Assembly: GCA_019009955.1 (NCBI GenBank)
Contig: CM032233.1
Coordinates: 67,235,501 to 67,299,500 of the forward strand
Direction of reading: 5' to 3'
From: Riptortus pedestris
Taxonomy: Eukaryota > Arthropoda > Insecta > Hemiptera > Alydidae
Length of the DNA: 64,000 bases
Shown in pieces: positions 46,568-58,400 of the stretch; position 1 is the first letter of the stretch; each line of letters opens with the position of its first letter. A program made the translations under genes and the position numbers. A model generated the notes under the pieces. That model was not told the DNA's origin. It searched no databases and saw only the letters and a list, made by a program, of their open reading frames with translations.

Positions 46568-46984
46568 CTACAATGACGTTACCGCGGCACCTCCGAGTTG
46601 CTGGAGTTCGCGCAGAAAGTGAGATGGATGGCGGTTTCCTAGCCTTTGATCTTCAAGGAGTTTTCTAACTCGTACATTTTCGGACTCCCCGAAGCTATAC
46701 ATGACCCTTGCCTTTAGTGTCTCATATGGATTTTCGTCAGGGGGGTTATGAACGAGGTCAATTTCCTCTCGTATAACCTCCCGATCAAGCTGCCAGACCA
46801 CTAGGCGAAATTGTTTTAGAGAGTTGCGGACATTATACAACTCAAAAACCGTCTCGCACTGGAGAACAAATATTCCCGGATCACTTTTAAAATAATTTGG
46901 CAGCTGGGACTTAATAGTGACCATAGAAGTTGCTCCAACAGGCTGGGGATTGGGAGCTGGTGTCTTGGCCTCATCACCTTCCAT
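46568..46984 (-). pseudogene. gag: Ty3/gypsy gag N-terminal part, truncated
   Basis: The frame of 138 codons contains PNYFKSDPGIFVLQCETVFE, VWQLDREVIREEIDLVHNPP, NPYETLKARVMYSFGESENV and RVRKLLEDQRLGNRHPSHFL. The last two blocks, YETLK-R ... F-ESE--R-RKLL--  -LG-R-PS-FLREL, are the conserved core of Ty3/gypsy gag-pol polyproteins in arthropods. It starts 68 nt after a primer-binding-site-like sequence and LTR. After LRELQQLGGAAV the homology ends abruptly at the host repeat, so capsid C-terminus, knuckle and pol are gone. Confidence 0.75.
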
Positions 46985-47051
46985 TGCGAGTAGGTCATAT
47001 AAATCGCTTGGAAGCTTATTTACAATGGCGTAGTCACGTGTAAAGTTGATA

Positions 47052-47069
47052 TCAGGTCGGGGTCACCAA
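47052..47069 (-). promoter_or_regulatory. Candidate primer binding site of the gypsy fragment
   Basis: On the minus strand TTGGTGACCCCGACCTGA directly follows the LTR end CCCCTTCACA. Its place between LTR and gag is that of a tRNA primer binding site. The tRNA was not identified. Confidence 0.5.
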
Positions 47070-47376
47070 TGTGAAGGGGCGATGCGAGACGAGAGAAGTC
47101 AAGGCCAGTTTAACTATATCACATATATTTACAGAAATAAATAAATAATGAGTAAGTTATTACAAAAAGGATTGTCAATGGCCGCACTTTAGCCACCGAT
47201 ATTTTTCTATTTTTAAACACGCACTAAACAACACGTGGCTCACACTCCCGATGCAGATAGTAGACCTTGCATAACCTCCCTAAGTTATAGGGACTTCTCT
47301 ATAGCAACGAGATACTCGGGAACACATGGAGATTAAAAGCCACATGGACAACCTTGACGAGGTAGTCGTCACTACA
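47070..47376 (-). repeat. Solo 5' LTR of the gypsy fragment, ~307 bp
   Basis: On the minus strand it runs from TGTAGTGACGACTACCTCGT to CATCGCCCCTTCACA, with the canonical TG...CA ends, and is followed by the primer-binding-site-like sequence and gag. A second LTR was not found in the window. Confidence 0.6.
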
Positions 47377-47377
47377 T

Positions 47378-47703
47378 TACTAATGAGCTCAAGGCTTTTA
47401 TTTGAAATGATTATAACATTCAATTATTTTGTTATTTATTCTTGTATTAAGATATACAATACTATAAAACATATAAATAACATTTATTACTAAAGCTGTT
47501 ATTAAAAATAATAATTTTAATGTAAGTCTAAGTCTTCTCTCATTTTTAAAATAAATAAATATGACATTTAATTATAATAGAGCTTCATTCATTTAACATT
47601 TTATACCCCCAAATAATTGTATATATCAATACCTAATCAATGAATTTAATAGAGCTTCATTCATTAATATACAAATGTATACAATACCTATCAATGATTA
47701 TTT
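47378..47703 (+). repeat. Direct repeat flanking the gypsy fragment, right copy
   Basis: TACTAATGAGCTCAAGGCTT to ACAATACCTATCAATGATTA matches 46319-46565, with an added internal segment (about 47596-47660) that duplicates TAGAGCTTCATTCATT. Confidence 0.85.
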
Positions 47704-48462
47704 GAAAACATCTATTTTAACAACAATTTATAAAAGCTTCTTGGGGAGTTTCTATTTGGCTGATTCACAAATGGCTGAAAGACAACAAATATTAAAACCA
47801 AGAAATTGATAACAATAAAGAAAATGTTGTTTATTCAGTGGCTCAATATTTTGGGCACAACTTTCCTCCAATGGTTTCAGATTTAATAAGAACTGCAATT
47901 TAATAGTTGCTTGGGTCACATATTTTTGTTTACTTTTCTTGTTTTTTCCCCTGGAAAATGCCAAAGAATACAAAGAGTGCATTTTAATAAAAAGGAGAGC
48001 TACATAAGGCTTCAGAAAGCTGCAGGAAAAATATAATCTTAACCACAGAGAGAGTCTAGGAAGTTCTACAAGTGTGAATAGCCTATTTAGGAATTCAATC
48101 AGGGGAAGCCTGAAATTTTGCCTTGAAGAGCAAGGAAACCTTAATCTCTGAAAAAATTATCAAGTGAAGGGTAGGTGGATTTTCAATGGAATTTAGGACA
48201 TACAGGGAGGAGTTGTTAAAAGGGGTTTACTCCCTTGAAATAATTAGCTTTTCTCCAAGTATTTATTACTTGCGGTTGGGGGGAAGTTTGAAGGTTATTT
48301 CTTCTATCGTGTTTTATGATTTGTTTTGTTATACTATTTTTGTAATACAAGTTCATGTCTTTTTCACAAACAATATCGTTTGGGTATAATTTTTATTTTA
48401 TTTTGGAGGGAAAAAGTCATATAATTTTTGATTCTTAAAAAAAAGGTGGACTTACAGAGAGT
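47704..48462. other. Stretch without recognisable features
   Basis: This is sequence between the gypsy-flanking repeat and the start of the LINE-derived tandem array. No gene or repeat family was recognised. Confidence 0.4.
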
Positions 48463-51400
48463 CCTAGACTGTTTGTGGCCATTTATAAAACAGAAATTGC
48501 GGCCTTCTGCAATTTAAATATGTAATAATGTTTTTTTGTGAGTTGACTCAATTGCATAAAATTGCCATAAGATAACCAAACTATGGCTCTTGTCAGGTAG
48601 TTTTCTTAGGAGCTGGATTTTCATTCAGGTTCCTTAATTTCTTGTGGTGTAGTCTTAAACAGCATTAAGGTTCCAGTACTCGCTTGAGTAAGTATAGGAA
48701 TTACCACTGCAATTGATGCTTCTCTATTACACCACTTGTAGATTCAAGGCCTTAGATAATTTGATACTATTCATATGCAATGTTTCGTTTCTGGGGAAAA
48801 GTTTCTTGTTTTTAATGCTGTAATTTCCTTTCGAAAATATTAAATTTTAAAAAGTAATTTTATGTACAGTGGTATGTGGTTCTTTTAACTAAAAGACTGA
48901 GGTATTGTTTTTTTTTTTCACAGTTCCCCATTAGTGTCATAATAATAATAATAATAATATAAAGCTTTTATTGGCATCCTTTTTCCCCAGTGGGGATAAA
49001 AAGCCTCTCCCTTAAAGGTGGTATAAATTAAGTGAGTCCATTCCTAATTGTTATTGTTTTTCCTATTCGTCCTCTTCCCAACATTCTCGGTTCTCTCGCC
49101 ACTCTCACATCAAATTTTGTTTGCCAACGGACTGCAGTAGTTAAGGCTTTGTCACTCCATATTAGTGTCATATCTCTGCTTAAATCAGAAGATTTTTTTT
49201 TCAGAATTTATGCTTTTATCTTCAGGAAGCATGTGGCACCATGCCTTTTGGCAGATATTGGATCTTCTTGTCTCTGTTATGACAAGTTTTTTAAGGTCTA
49301 AGGACTATATTTTTCAAAAAATGTTCTGTTCTAGCGAAAGGGACACTTTTTTTCACAAGCTTATTAATGCATAGATTGCTCCATAATGCATAGATTAAAT
49401 TTGGGAAAAGTTACACTTATTTCCATGTTGGGGGAGTTGACTCAGAAAGTGCATAACTTGGTTCATTTTCTTAATCATGGCAGCATCATTGCCCTAGGCT
49501 CTGGCATAGGCTTTGGGATCTTATTAGAGCCTAGGTAGGTAACCAATTTTCACATATTCGAGGTAAATTCAGTTGTAATAAAACTTACAGTCAAAAAGGT
49601 AGGGAAACTGAGGGTTACATCTTGAGTTAATTCTCTTGAATGGCAATTATTCCTTGCTCCTTTAATTCATGAAATAATTTATTAGTTGTTTAATTCTTGG
49701 GAATTTCATTAACAATAAAAATGCGCCTCTTAATGAATTTTTTGGTTTTGTGAGGGCTGACATTTTATTAATAATCATAAAAATCATATTAGTTTGAATT
49801 ATTTTTTCAGAGATATGTGCTGTGTGGTGTTTTTTGGAAAAGGAGTTACAATTTCAGCGTTCTTTGAATTCTGTGATATCTTCCAGAAAAAAAATTGGCT
49901 AATCCTTTTTGATAAGGCATTAAGGGCCTACTTTATTAAAGTTTTTTCCATCGAGGTTTCATTTTAATTATGGAGAAACCTCGGTGTTTCATTAATTACT
50001 TCTTTTGCTTCTGATGAATGCCAAGGTATCATAATTTACTTGTGTGGGGGAACCTTATGTTATTGTTTTTAGCTTTGAAAACATTCAAATTTTTCAACTG
50101 TTTTCTTCAAAATTTTGGTTGAGCAGAATTTTTAGAATGTAATTCCTCTATAATTTAAACACTTATGATCTTTATTAATTTAATTATGAAAACTTTTGAT
50201 AATTAAAAGGCAAAGTGTCAATAAATAAATACTATATAATATATATACTATATAATATAATTATATTTATAATATATATTAATATATATATATATATTTA
50301 TAACGACTTACGATCATCATCATCGTCATCATCAAATTATAAATCTCTTCTATTTTCACGTCTGGCGGTGATTGTGGGCCTGACTGTTTGTGGCATAATA
50401 AACTGAATTGCTGTCTTCTGCAATTTAATTATTAAAATGTTGTTTTGTGAGTTGACTCAATGCATAATGCCATAAGATAACCAACTATGGCTCTTGTAGG
50501 TGTTTCTTAGGAGCTGGATTTTCTTTCAGGTTCCTTAATTTTCTTGTGGTGTAGTCTTTAAACAGCATTAAGGTTTCCTGTACTCGCTTGAGGAAAGCTA
50601 TAGGAATTACCACTGCAAATTGATGATTCTCATACACCACTTGTAGATTACAAGGGGCTAGATAATTTGGCTACTTTCATTTGCAAATGTTTCGTTTCTG
50701 GGAAAAGTCTTGTTTTTTAATTTTACTGTTAATTTCCTTTCGAAATATTAAATTTAAAAGTTTTTGTACAGTGGTATGTGGTTCTTTTAACAAAGACTGA
50801 GGTATTGTTTTTTTACAGTCCCCATTAGTGTCATAATAATAATAATAATAATATAAAGCTTTATTGGCATCCTTTTCCAGGATAAAAGCCTCTCCCTTAG
50901 GAGGTATAATAAGGAGTCCATCCTAATTGTTATTGTTTTCCTATCGTCCTCTTCCACCATTCTCGTTCTCTCGCCACTCTCCATCAATTGTTGCCAACGG
51001 CTGCAGTAGTAAGCTCGTCCCTCCATATTAGTGTCATATCTCTGCTTAAATCAGAAGATTTTTCAGAATTTATGCTGTTATCTTCAGGAGCTGTGGCACA
51101 TGCCTTTTGGCAGATATTGGATCTTCTGTCTCTGTATGACAAGTTTTTTAAGTTAAGGACTATATTTTTCAAAATGTTCTGTTCTAGCGAAAGGACACTT
51201 TTTATCACAAGCTTATAATGCATAGATGCTCCATAATGCATAGATTAAATTTTGGAAAAGTACACTTATTTCCATGTTGGGGAGTTGCTCAGAAAGTGCA
51301 AACTGGTTCATTTTCTTATCAGGCAGCAACATGCCCTAGGCTCTGGCATTGGCTTTGGGATCTATAGCCTAGGTAGGTAAACAATTTTCACATATTGAGG

Positions 51401-52049
51401 TAATTCAGTTGTAATAAACGTACAGTCATAAAGAGGAAACTGCGGGTTACATCTTGAGTTAATTCTTTGAATGGCAATTATTCCTTGCTCCTTTAATTCA
51501 TTAAATATTTCTTCGTTGTTTAAATTCTTGAATTTCATTACAATAAAATGCGCCTCTTAATGAATTTTTGGTTTTGTGAGGGCTGACATTTTATTAAACA
51601 AATCATAAAAACAATTTAGTTTTGGAATTATTTTTTCAGAGATATGTGCTGTGTGGTGTTTTTTGTAAAAGAGTTCCCAATTCAGCGTTCTTTGAATTCT
51701 GTGATTTCTTCAGACAATTGGCCTAATCCCATTTTGTTATTGGCATAAGGGCCTACTATATTAAAAAGTCTTTTTCCATCGAGGTTTCATTTTAATTATG
51801 AGAAACCTCCGGTGTTTCATTAATTAATTCTTTTGCTTCTGATGAATTGCCAAGGATATCATAATTTAACTTTGTGTGGGAACCTTATTTTATTGTTCTT
51901 TAGCTTTGAAACATTCAATTTTTCAACTGATTTCTTCAAAATTTTGTGAGCAGAATTTTTTAGGGATGTATTCCTTATAATTTAAAACTTATGTTCTTAA
52001 TTAATAATTATGCGAAAATTTTGATAATTAAAAGGCAAATGTCAATAAA

Positions 52050-52052
52050 TAA

Positions 52053-52100
<48 letters not shown>
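52050..52100. repeat. (TA)n microsatellite at an array-unit boundary
   Basis: Similar tracts occur at 56829-56878 and 60173-60198, each directly before CGACTTACGATC or its variant, but copy 5 begins after only a few TA units (58588-58596). Tract length varies between units much more than the rest of the unit. Confidence 0.85.
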
Positions 52101-52107
<7 letters not shown>

Positions 52108-52630
52108 ACGACTTACGATCATCATCATCGTCTTCATCAATTATGATTCTCTTCTATTTTCAAGTCTGGCGGTTAATTGCTTGGGCCTGGGACTTGTTTG
52201 TGGCATATAAACAGAATTGGCTGTCTTCTGGCAATTGTAATATTTAAAATGTTATTTTGTGAGTTTGACTCAATTCATAATTGCCATTAAGATAACCAAC
52301 TATGGCTCTTGGTAGTTTGTTTTTTAGGAGCTGGGATTTCATTCAGGTTCCTTAATTTTCTTGTGGTGTAGTCTAAAAAACAGCATTAAGGGTTCCAGTA
52401 CTCGCTTGGAGTATGTATAGGAATTTACACTGCAATTGATGCTTCTCCTACACAACTTGATAGATTCAATGCTAGTTTAATTTGCTACTTTCATTGCAAT
52501 GTTTCGTTTCTGGGAAAAGTCTTGTTTTTAATGCTGTAATTTCCTTTCGAAATATTAAATTTAAAAGTTTTTGTACAGTGGTATGTGGTTCTTTTAACAA
52601 AGACTGAGGTATTGTTTTTTTACAGTCCCC

Positions 52631-52844
52631 ATTAGTGTCATAATAATAATAATAATAATATAAAGCTTTATTGGCATCCTTTTCCAGGATAAAAGCCTCT
52701 CCCTTAGGAGGTATAATAAGGAGTCCATCCTAATTGTTATTGTTTTCCTATCGTCCTCTTCCACCATTCTCGTTCTCTCGCCACTCTCCATCAATTGTTG
52801 CCAACGACTGCAGTAGTAAGCTCGTCCCTCCATATTAGTGTCAT
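52631..52844 (-). mobile_element. 5'-truncated LINE 3' tail with ATTAGTGTCAT target duplication
   Basis: ATTAGTGTCAT occurs at 52631-52641 and 52834-52844 and brackets a ~192-bp insert. On the minus strand this ends in a TTTATATTATTATTATTATT-type trinucleotide tail after AAAAGGATGCCAATAAAGC. Just before that it encodes GRAYYCSRWQQLMESGERTR MVEEDD, which looks like the C-terminal end of a LINE polyprotein. An 11-nt duplication, 5' truncation and a trinucleotide tail are typical of target-primed reverse transcription. The same insertion lies in several other units (for example 50824 onward, 57380 onward, 63428 onward), so it predates the amplification. Confidence 0.7.
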
Positions 52845-53339
52845 ATCTCTGCTTAAATCAGAAGATTTTTCAGAATTTATGCTGTTATCTTCAGGAGCTG
52901 TGGCACATGCCTTTTGGCAGATATTGGATCTTCTGTCTCTGTATGACAAGTTTTTTAAGTTAAGGACTATATTTTTCAAAATGTTCTGTTCTAGCGAAAG
53001 GACACTTTTTATCACAAGCTTATAATGCATAGATGCTCCATAATGCATAGATTAAATTTTGGAAAAGTACACTTATTTCCATGTTGGGGAGTTGCTCAGA
53101 AAGTGCAAACTGGTTCATTTTCTTATCAGGCAGCAACATGCCCTAGGCTCTGGCATTGGCTTTGGGATCTATAGCCTAGGTAGGTAACCAATTTTCACAT
53201 ATTGAGGTAATTCAGTTGTAATAAACTTACAGTCAAAAAGAGGAAACTGCGGGTTACATCTTGAGTTAATTCTTTGAATGGCAATTATTCCTTGCTCCTT
53301 TAATTCATTAAATATTTCTTAGTTGTTTAATTCTTGAAT

Positions 53340-53660
53340 TTCATTACAATAAAATGCGCCTCTTAATGAATTTTTGGTTTTGTGAGGGCTGACATTTTAT
53401 TAACAAATCATAAAACATATTAGTTTGAATTATTTTTTCAGAGATATGTGCTGTGTGGTGTTTTTTGGAAAAGAGTTCCAATTCAGCGTTCTTTGAATTC
53501 TGTGATATCTTCAGAAAATTGGCTAATCCATTTTGATATAGCATAAGGGCCTACTTTATTAAAGTCTTTTCCATCGAGGTTCATTTTAATTATGAGAAAC
53601 CTCGGCGTTTCATTAATTACTTCTTTTGCTTCTGATGAATGCCAAGGTATCATATTTAAC
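53340..53660 (-). pseudogene. LINE ORF1 (gag-like) remnant in array copy 3
   Basis: In collinear order across frames the minus strand spells PRFLIIKMNLDGKDFNKVGP, YAISKWISQFSEDI, then VSPHKTKNSLRGAFYCNEIQ and LKEQGIIAIQRI. This series matches the RNA-binding region of Jockey-clade LINE ORF1 proteins (DGK-F-KV-P--I-K ... VSPH-T-N---G---C-E ... L-EQGV-AI-RI). In-frame stops and shifts prevent translation. Downstream on the same strand (to about 53080) come LPQYVKIGYL and a SPTWK-like remnant of the zinc knuckles. Confidence 0.65.
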
Positions 53661-54637
53661 TTGTGTGGGAACCTTATTTTATTGTTCTTAGCTTTGAAAC
53701 ATTCAATTTTTCAACTGATTTCTTCAAAATTTTGTGAGCAGAATTTTTAGATGTACCGTAAACCGGGGCTACTTTGCTCCACTTTTTGGCCCTTTTTTAA
53801 CAAAATCATAATTGTTACGACAGTTGTCAGAGAGAAATGATCGGGATCGTTTTCGATCAACTAAAAACTATCTAAAGAACACGTTTATGTACCTTAATGA
53901 CCAGTTTACAATGTTTTCTAATCATTTTTTATTATCTGAAAAGCGGAGCAAAGTTACCCAGTGGTTGGGTAACTTTGCCCCACATGGAAAAATAGATGAT
54001 TTCTCATAGTAAAAATGGACTGGGTTAAAGTAACACACTTGATTTGAGTAGTACAACTCTTTAGAAGTGTACTCTTTAAATTAATGCATTTTGGGAATAA
54101 AAACAAATTTCATAGGTATAATATGTAGATATGTTTATATTAAAACTCATTTGAAGAATACAAAAACAGGTTTATTAAATCACTGAAATTATATTTGTTA
54201 AGATCATCCAAAGGTTAGTTAATGTCATTTATAAGTTCTGGGATGCTGAACATGCCCCTTCTGTTGACTTTTTTTGGCGGATTTTTAATACTACCAACAA
54301 TCTCTTCCCAAGAGTAAATTGGATTGAGTCCTTTTTTTCTGGCCATTTCCAATTTCCTTTCGCAGTCTTAAACATAGCACTCCACTACAGCACCTTTCTT
54401 CATTTCAGACTTTCAATGACCGCCAGGATAGTATTCATCTTGATAAATCAACGACAACGAAAGGTATGCCCCACTTCCTTTTTTATTTGATTGAATGGAT
54501 TGGTTTATTTGGTTCCTTGTTTTCCTTCTCCATCATTTCAATTTGTTGTCTACTAGAACGAATCCCAGTCTTCATCTGAACTTTCATTAAGATTTAATTC
54601 CATTTCACTTAAAATGTCATCATCCTCATCACTGTCC

Positions 54638-56104
54638 TCATAACATCTGCGGCTTTTTCGTTTTGGGAGGCTTCTTAATCTTAGATTTGACACTTTCATT
54701 AGAGGTTTTACTTGTGCTAGGGAGAGAAATCAGAGTGTTATCTAGCATTTCTTCATTGGACAGGCTTTTACCTGCTGGAAGTTGTACTTTCTTCCTTCTT
54801 GTAGGGTTTGTGGGCTTATCGCCTATTAGAGATTTGGTTGTTTGCACAAGCTCTAAAAATGCTGAGCTCACAGCTGAGGGTTCAACTGCATTTTTGGCCT
54901 ATACTGTCTAGTAGAGGCTGTATGTCACATGGAAATATCCCAGTTTTTCTAAATCCGCTTTCAAGATTTTTTTTCATATTGGGCTCCAAGTCTTCCAGAA
55001 GTTTTTTAAGCAATGAGGGGAAGACGTGTTTGGGCAAGACCCCTGCTCTCATACCGCTTGGGGTATCTTTCCAGTTACGTAAGATGTGTCTCCAAGCAAC
55101 CTTCATGGGTCTAAAAAAAGCAACGTCCAGTGGTTGCGTTAGATGGGTGCTGTTTGGAGGGAGACATACAAAACTGATATTGTTTTCTCTACACTTTTCA
55201 AAAATACTCATATTTAGATGACTGGATAGGTTATCCGCAATCACAACTGTTTTTCCTTCAGATTTCTTAATTCGGGCAGGCACAAGCTCTCAAACCATTC
55301 ATTAAAAGCTGGACCATCAAACCACCCAGACTTTGTCCTAAAATAGCGAGTGTTCTTTGGGCCACCTCCAGTCCAAACGTCCCACATCTGGGTACCCTTG
55401 TAAACAACAAAGGGCGGCAATATTTCACCAGCCGCACTGCCACAAATCATTACAGAAGTGCTTGATTTGGAAAAATTACAAAGTTTTTCAGGATATTTTG
55501 TCCCACGGCGACAAATAACTTTCTTCTTTGAAGGATCATCTGCTAAATTGGTTTCGTCTAGATTCCAAATATTTTCAGGTGGGACGTCTTTGATAACTTC
55601 TTGCAAGTTTTTAATATAATCCTGCAGGATATCTTCGGTGACTGCAGCTCGGCTTCTTTTAATGTTGGATGCCATACGTTCTTTCAATCTTCCATGACGT
55701 TTCAAGAAATGTTTTAGCCACTCAAGACCAGGCTTGTTCCCTTGAAAATCTTTTACTACACGGCTAGTTCTCTCTAAGTAAATTTTAATGACATTTCTGA
55801 GATCTTCCGTAGTTATCGGAAACCCAAAATCACTCAATGTTTCTATGTACGAAACAAAAGATTCTTCCTCATCTCTGGAAAATATTGTAGGTTTCCCTAC
55901 TTTATTAGTATGCTTTTCTTTAAGTTTATTTAAAATAGTTCGTCTTGGTATATTTAAAGTGTTCTGCTAGCTCGACGATGACTGGCTGTATGAACCCACT
56001 CCTTATTGCTTGTAAACATCTCCTCTAATTGTTCTGGTGAATAATCGGCATAGCGGGGGGGGGGGGTTCGAGCACCAAGTTTTCGTTTGTAAGCTCGAAC
56101 CATC
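54638..56104 (-). pseudogene. pogo/Tigger-like transposase, frameshifted (DDE_1 family)
   Basis: From MVRAYKRKLGA (56104) come a psq-type HTH (AIRSG...VIVELAEHF, then IPRRTILNKLKEK), a second DNA-binding (CENP-B-like) part (TTEDLRNVIKIYLE, WLKHFLKRHGRLKERM) and the DDE_1 catalytic core. In the core the first acid lies in IWNLDETNLADDPSKK (about 55550), the second in VVIADNLSSHLNMS (about 55240) and the third in NSTHLTQPLDVAFF (about 55140). A lysine-rich tail ends KIKKPPKTKKPQML at 54638. Frame changes occur near 56025, 55955, 55255 and 54885, several at homopolymers. All three catalytic acids are kept. It is related to the transposases from which CENP-B and jerky proteins derive. Confidence 0.85.
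56047..56060. repeat. Poly-G run in the pogo transposase start
   Basis: A G12 tract on the plus strand falls within codons for the prolines after MVRAYKRKLGART. Its length is uncertain and matters for the frame of the first domain. Confidence 0.7.
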
Positions 56105-56823
56105 TAAAAACAAAAAAAACAAAATAGTATGGCGCCAAGTGTATAGGGGTTTATTTAGACACTAACCTTCACATACACGCAACAGTCCTGTGCTGTAAGA
56201 GACATACCTACATACCAGGTTATTTAGTAAAAAATCCAAAAACAAACAAGCTAATATTGCTTGAAAATAAGCAAGAATTTTTAATGTGGGGTAACTTTGA
56301 CCCCACTTTTGTTGCTGGGGCAAAGTTACCCCATTTTCATCCAGAAACCATAACCTATGAAAACTAAAAAATGTATAAGTTGTGAAAAACACTTAATAGG
56401 TTGAATCTTAGGCAATGTAATTTTTGTTAACAAATAAGTTGTACTCCATAAATAAACACTTATGCTTACCTTTAGATTTCTGCAAACGGGTTGAAAATAC
56501 CACTTTTTTTAAAGTAAAATATCAGCAAAATGTGACTCAACTTTACAAGCCAAACAAATCAACTGTCCAATATGGCGGATGTCTTGAAAATGCTGTGTCA
56601 CCCCTCCTAGTGGTGCTACCTATCGGATAAACTCAAAACAGTGCGTTTGCAGTTCATTGGTTTGCTGTCATGTTGCGTGGCAACTTTTTTCGTCTTTGGG
56701 GCAAAGTAACCACCTGTGGTGCAAAGTAGCCCCGGTTTACGGTATTCCTTATAATTTAAAACTTATGATCTTAATTAATAATTATGAAACTTTGATAATT
56801 AAAAGGCAAATGTCAATAAATAA

Positions 56824-56879
<56 letters not shown>

Positions 56880-58092
56880 CGACTTACGATCATCATCATC
56901 ATCATCATCAATTATAATCTCTTCTATTTTCAAGTCTGGCGGTAATTGTGGGCCTGACTGTTTGTGGCATATAAACAGAATTGCTGTCTTCTGCAATTTA
57001 AATATTAAAATGTTATTTTGTGAGTTGACTCAATGCATAATGCCATAAGATAACCAACTATGGCTCTTGTAGGTGTTTCTTAGGAGTTGGATTTTCATTC
57101 AGGTTCCTTAATTTCTTGTGGTGTAGTCTTAAACAGCATTAAGGTTCCAGTACTCGCTTGAGTAAGTATAGGAATTACCACTGCAATTGATGCTTCTCAT
57201 ACACCACTTGTAGATTCAAGGCTAGATAATTTGCTACTTTCATTGCAATGTTTCGTTTCTGGGAAAAGTCTTGTTTTTAATGCTGTAATTTCCTTTCGAA
57301 ATATTAAATTTAAAAGTTTTTGTACAGTGGTATGTGGTTCTTTTAACAAAGACTGAGGTATTGTTTTTTTACAGTCCCCATTAGTGTCATAATAATAATA
57401 ATAATAATATAAAGCTTTATTGGCATCCTTTTCCAGGATAAAAGCCTCTCCCTTAGGAGGTATAATAAGGAGTCCATCCTAATTGTTATTGTTTTCCTAT
57501 CGTCCTCTTCCACCATTCTCGTTCTCTCGCCACTCTCCATCAATTGTTGCCAACGACTGCAGTAGTAAGCTTGTCCCTCCATATTAGTGTCATATCTCTG
57601 CTTAAATCAGAAGATTTTTCAGAATTTATGCTGTTATCTTCAGGAGCTGTGGCACATGCCTTTTGGCAGATATTGGATCTTCTGTCTCTGTATGACAAGT
57701 TTTTTAAGTTAAGGACTATATTTTTCAAAATGTTCTGTTCTAGCGAAAGGACACTTTTTATCACAAGCTTATAATGCATAGATGCTCCATAATGCATAGA
57801 TTAAATTTTGGAAAAGTACACTTATTTCCATGTTGGGGAGTTGCTCAGAAAGTGCAAACTGGTTCATTTTCTTATCAGGCAGCAACATGCCCTAGGCTCT
57901 GGCATTGGCTTTGGGATCTATAGCCTAGGTAGGTAACCAATTTTCACATATTGAGGTAATTCAGTTGTAATAAACTTACAGTCAAAAAGAGGAAACTGCG
58001 GGTTACATCTTGAGTTAATTCTTTGAATGGCAATTATTCCTTGCTCCTTTAATTCATTAAATATTTCTTAGTTGTTTAATTCTTGAATTTCA

Positions 58093-58400
58093 TTACAATA
58101 AAATGCGCCTCTTAATGAATTTTTGGTTTTGTGAGGGCTGACATTTTATTAACAAATCATAAAACATATTAGTTTGAATTATTTTTTCAGAGATATGTGC
58201 TGTGTGGTGTTTTTTGGAAAAGAGTTCCAATTCAGCGTTCTTTGAATTCTGTGATATCTTCAGAAAATTGGCTAATCCATTTTGATATAGCATAAGGGCC
58301 TACTTTATTAAAGTCTTTTCCATCGAGGTTCATTTTAATTATGAGAAACCTCGGTGTTTCATTGATTACTTCTTTTGCTTCTGATGAATGCCAAGGTATC
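58093..58400 (-). pseudogene. LINE ORF1 (gag-like) remnant in array copy 4
   Basis: The sequence and its stops are the same as in copy 3 (53340-53660), with only isolated base differences such as TTGATTAC for TTAATTAC near 58362. Sharing the same stops shows the ORF1 was already dead when the unit was amplified. Confidence 0.65.

Larger units (their letters stand above)
53756..56742 (-). mobile_element. pogo-family DNA transposon with TA target duplication
   Basis: The element interrupts array copy 3, and the neighbouring copies give the empty site (GATGTATTCCTTAT). It opens CCGTAAACCGGGGCTACTTT GC and closes with the exact reverse complement of those 22 nt, flanked by TA on both sides. Subterminal repeats of GGGTAACTTTGCCCC lie at about 53965 and, as a hairpin, at 56286-56331; they may be transposase binding sites. 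Its 2987 bp encode one minus-strand transposase broken by a few frameshifts. It inserted after the array expanded. Confidence 0.9.

Noticed and set aside
50787..51026. Repeated 79-codon minus-strand frame as a conserved multicopy gene
   Set aside because: It repeats only because the array unit repeats; its content is a truncated LINE C-terminus followed by the trinucleotide tail.
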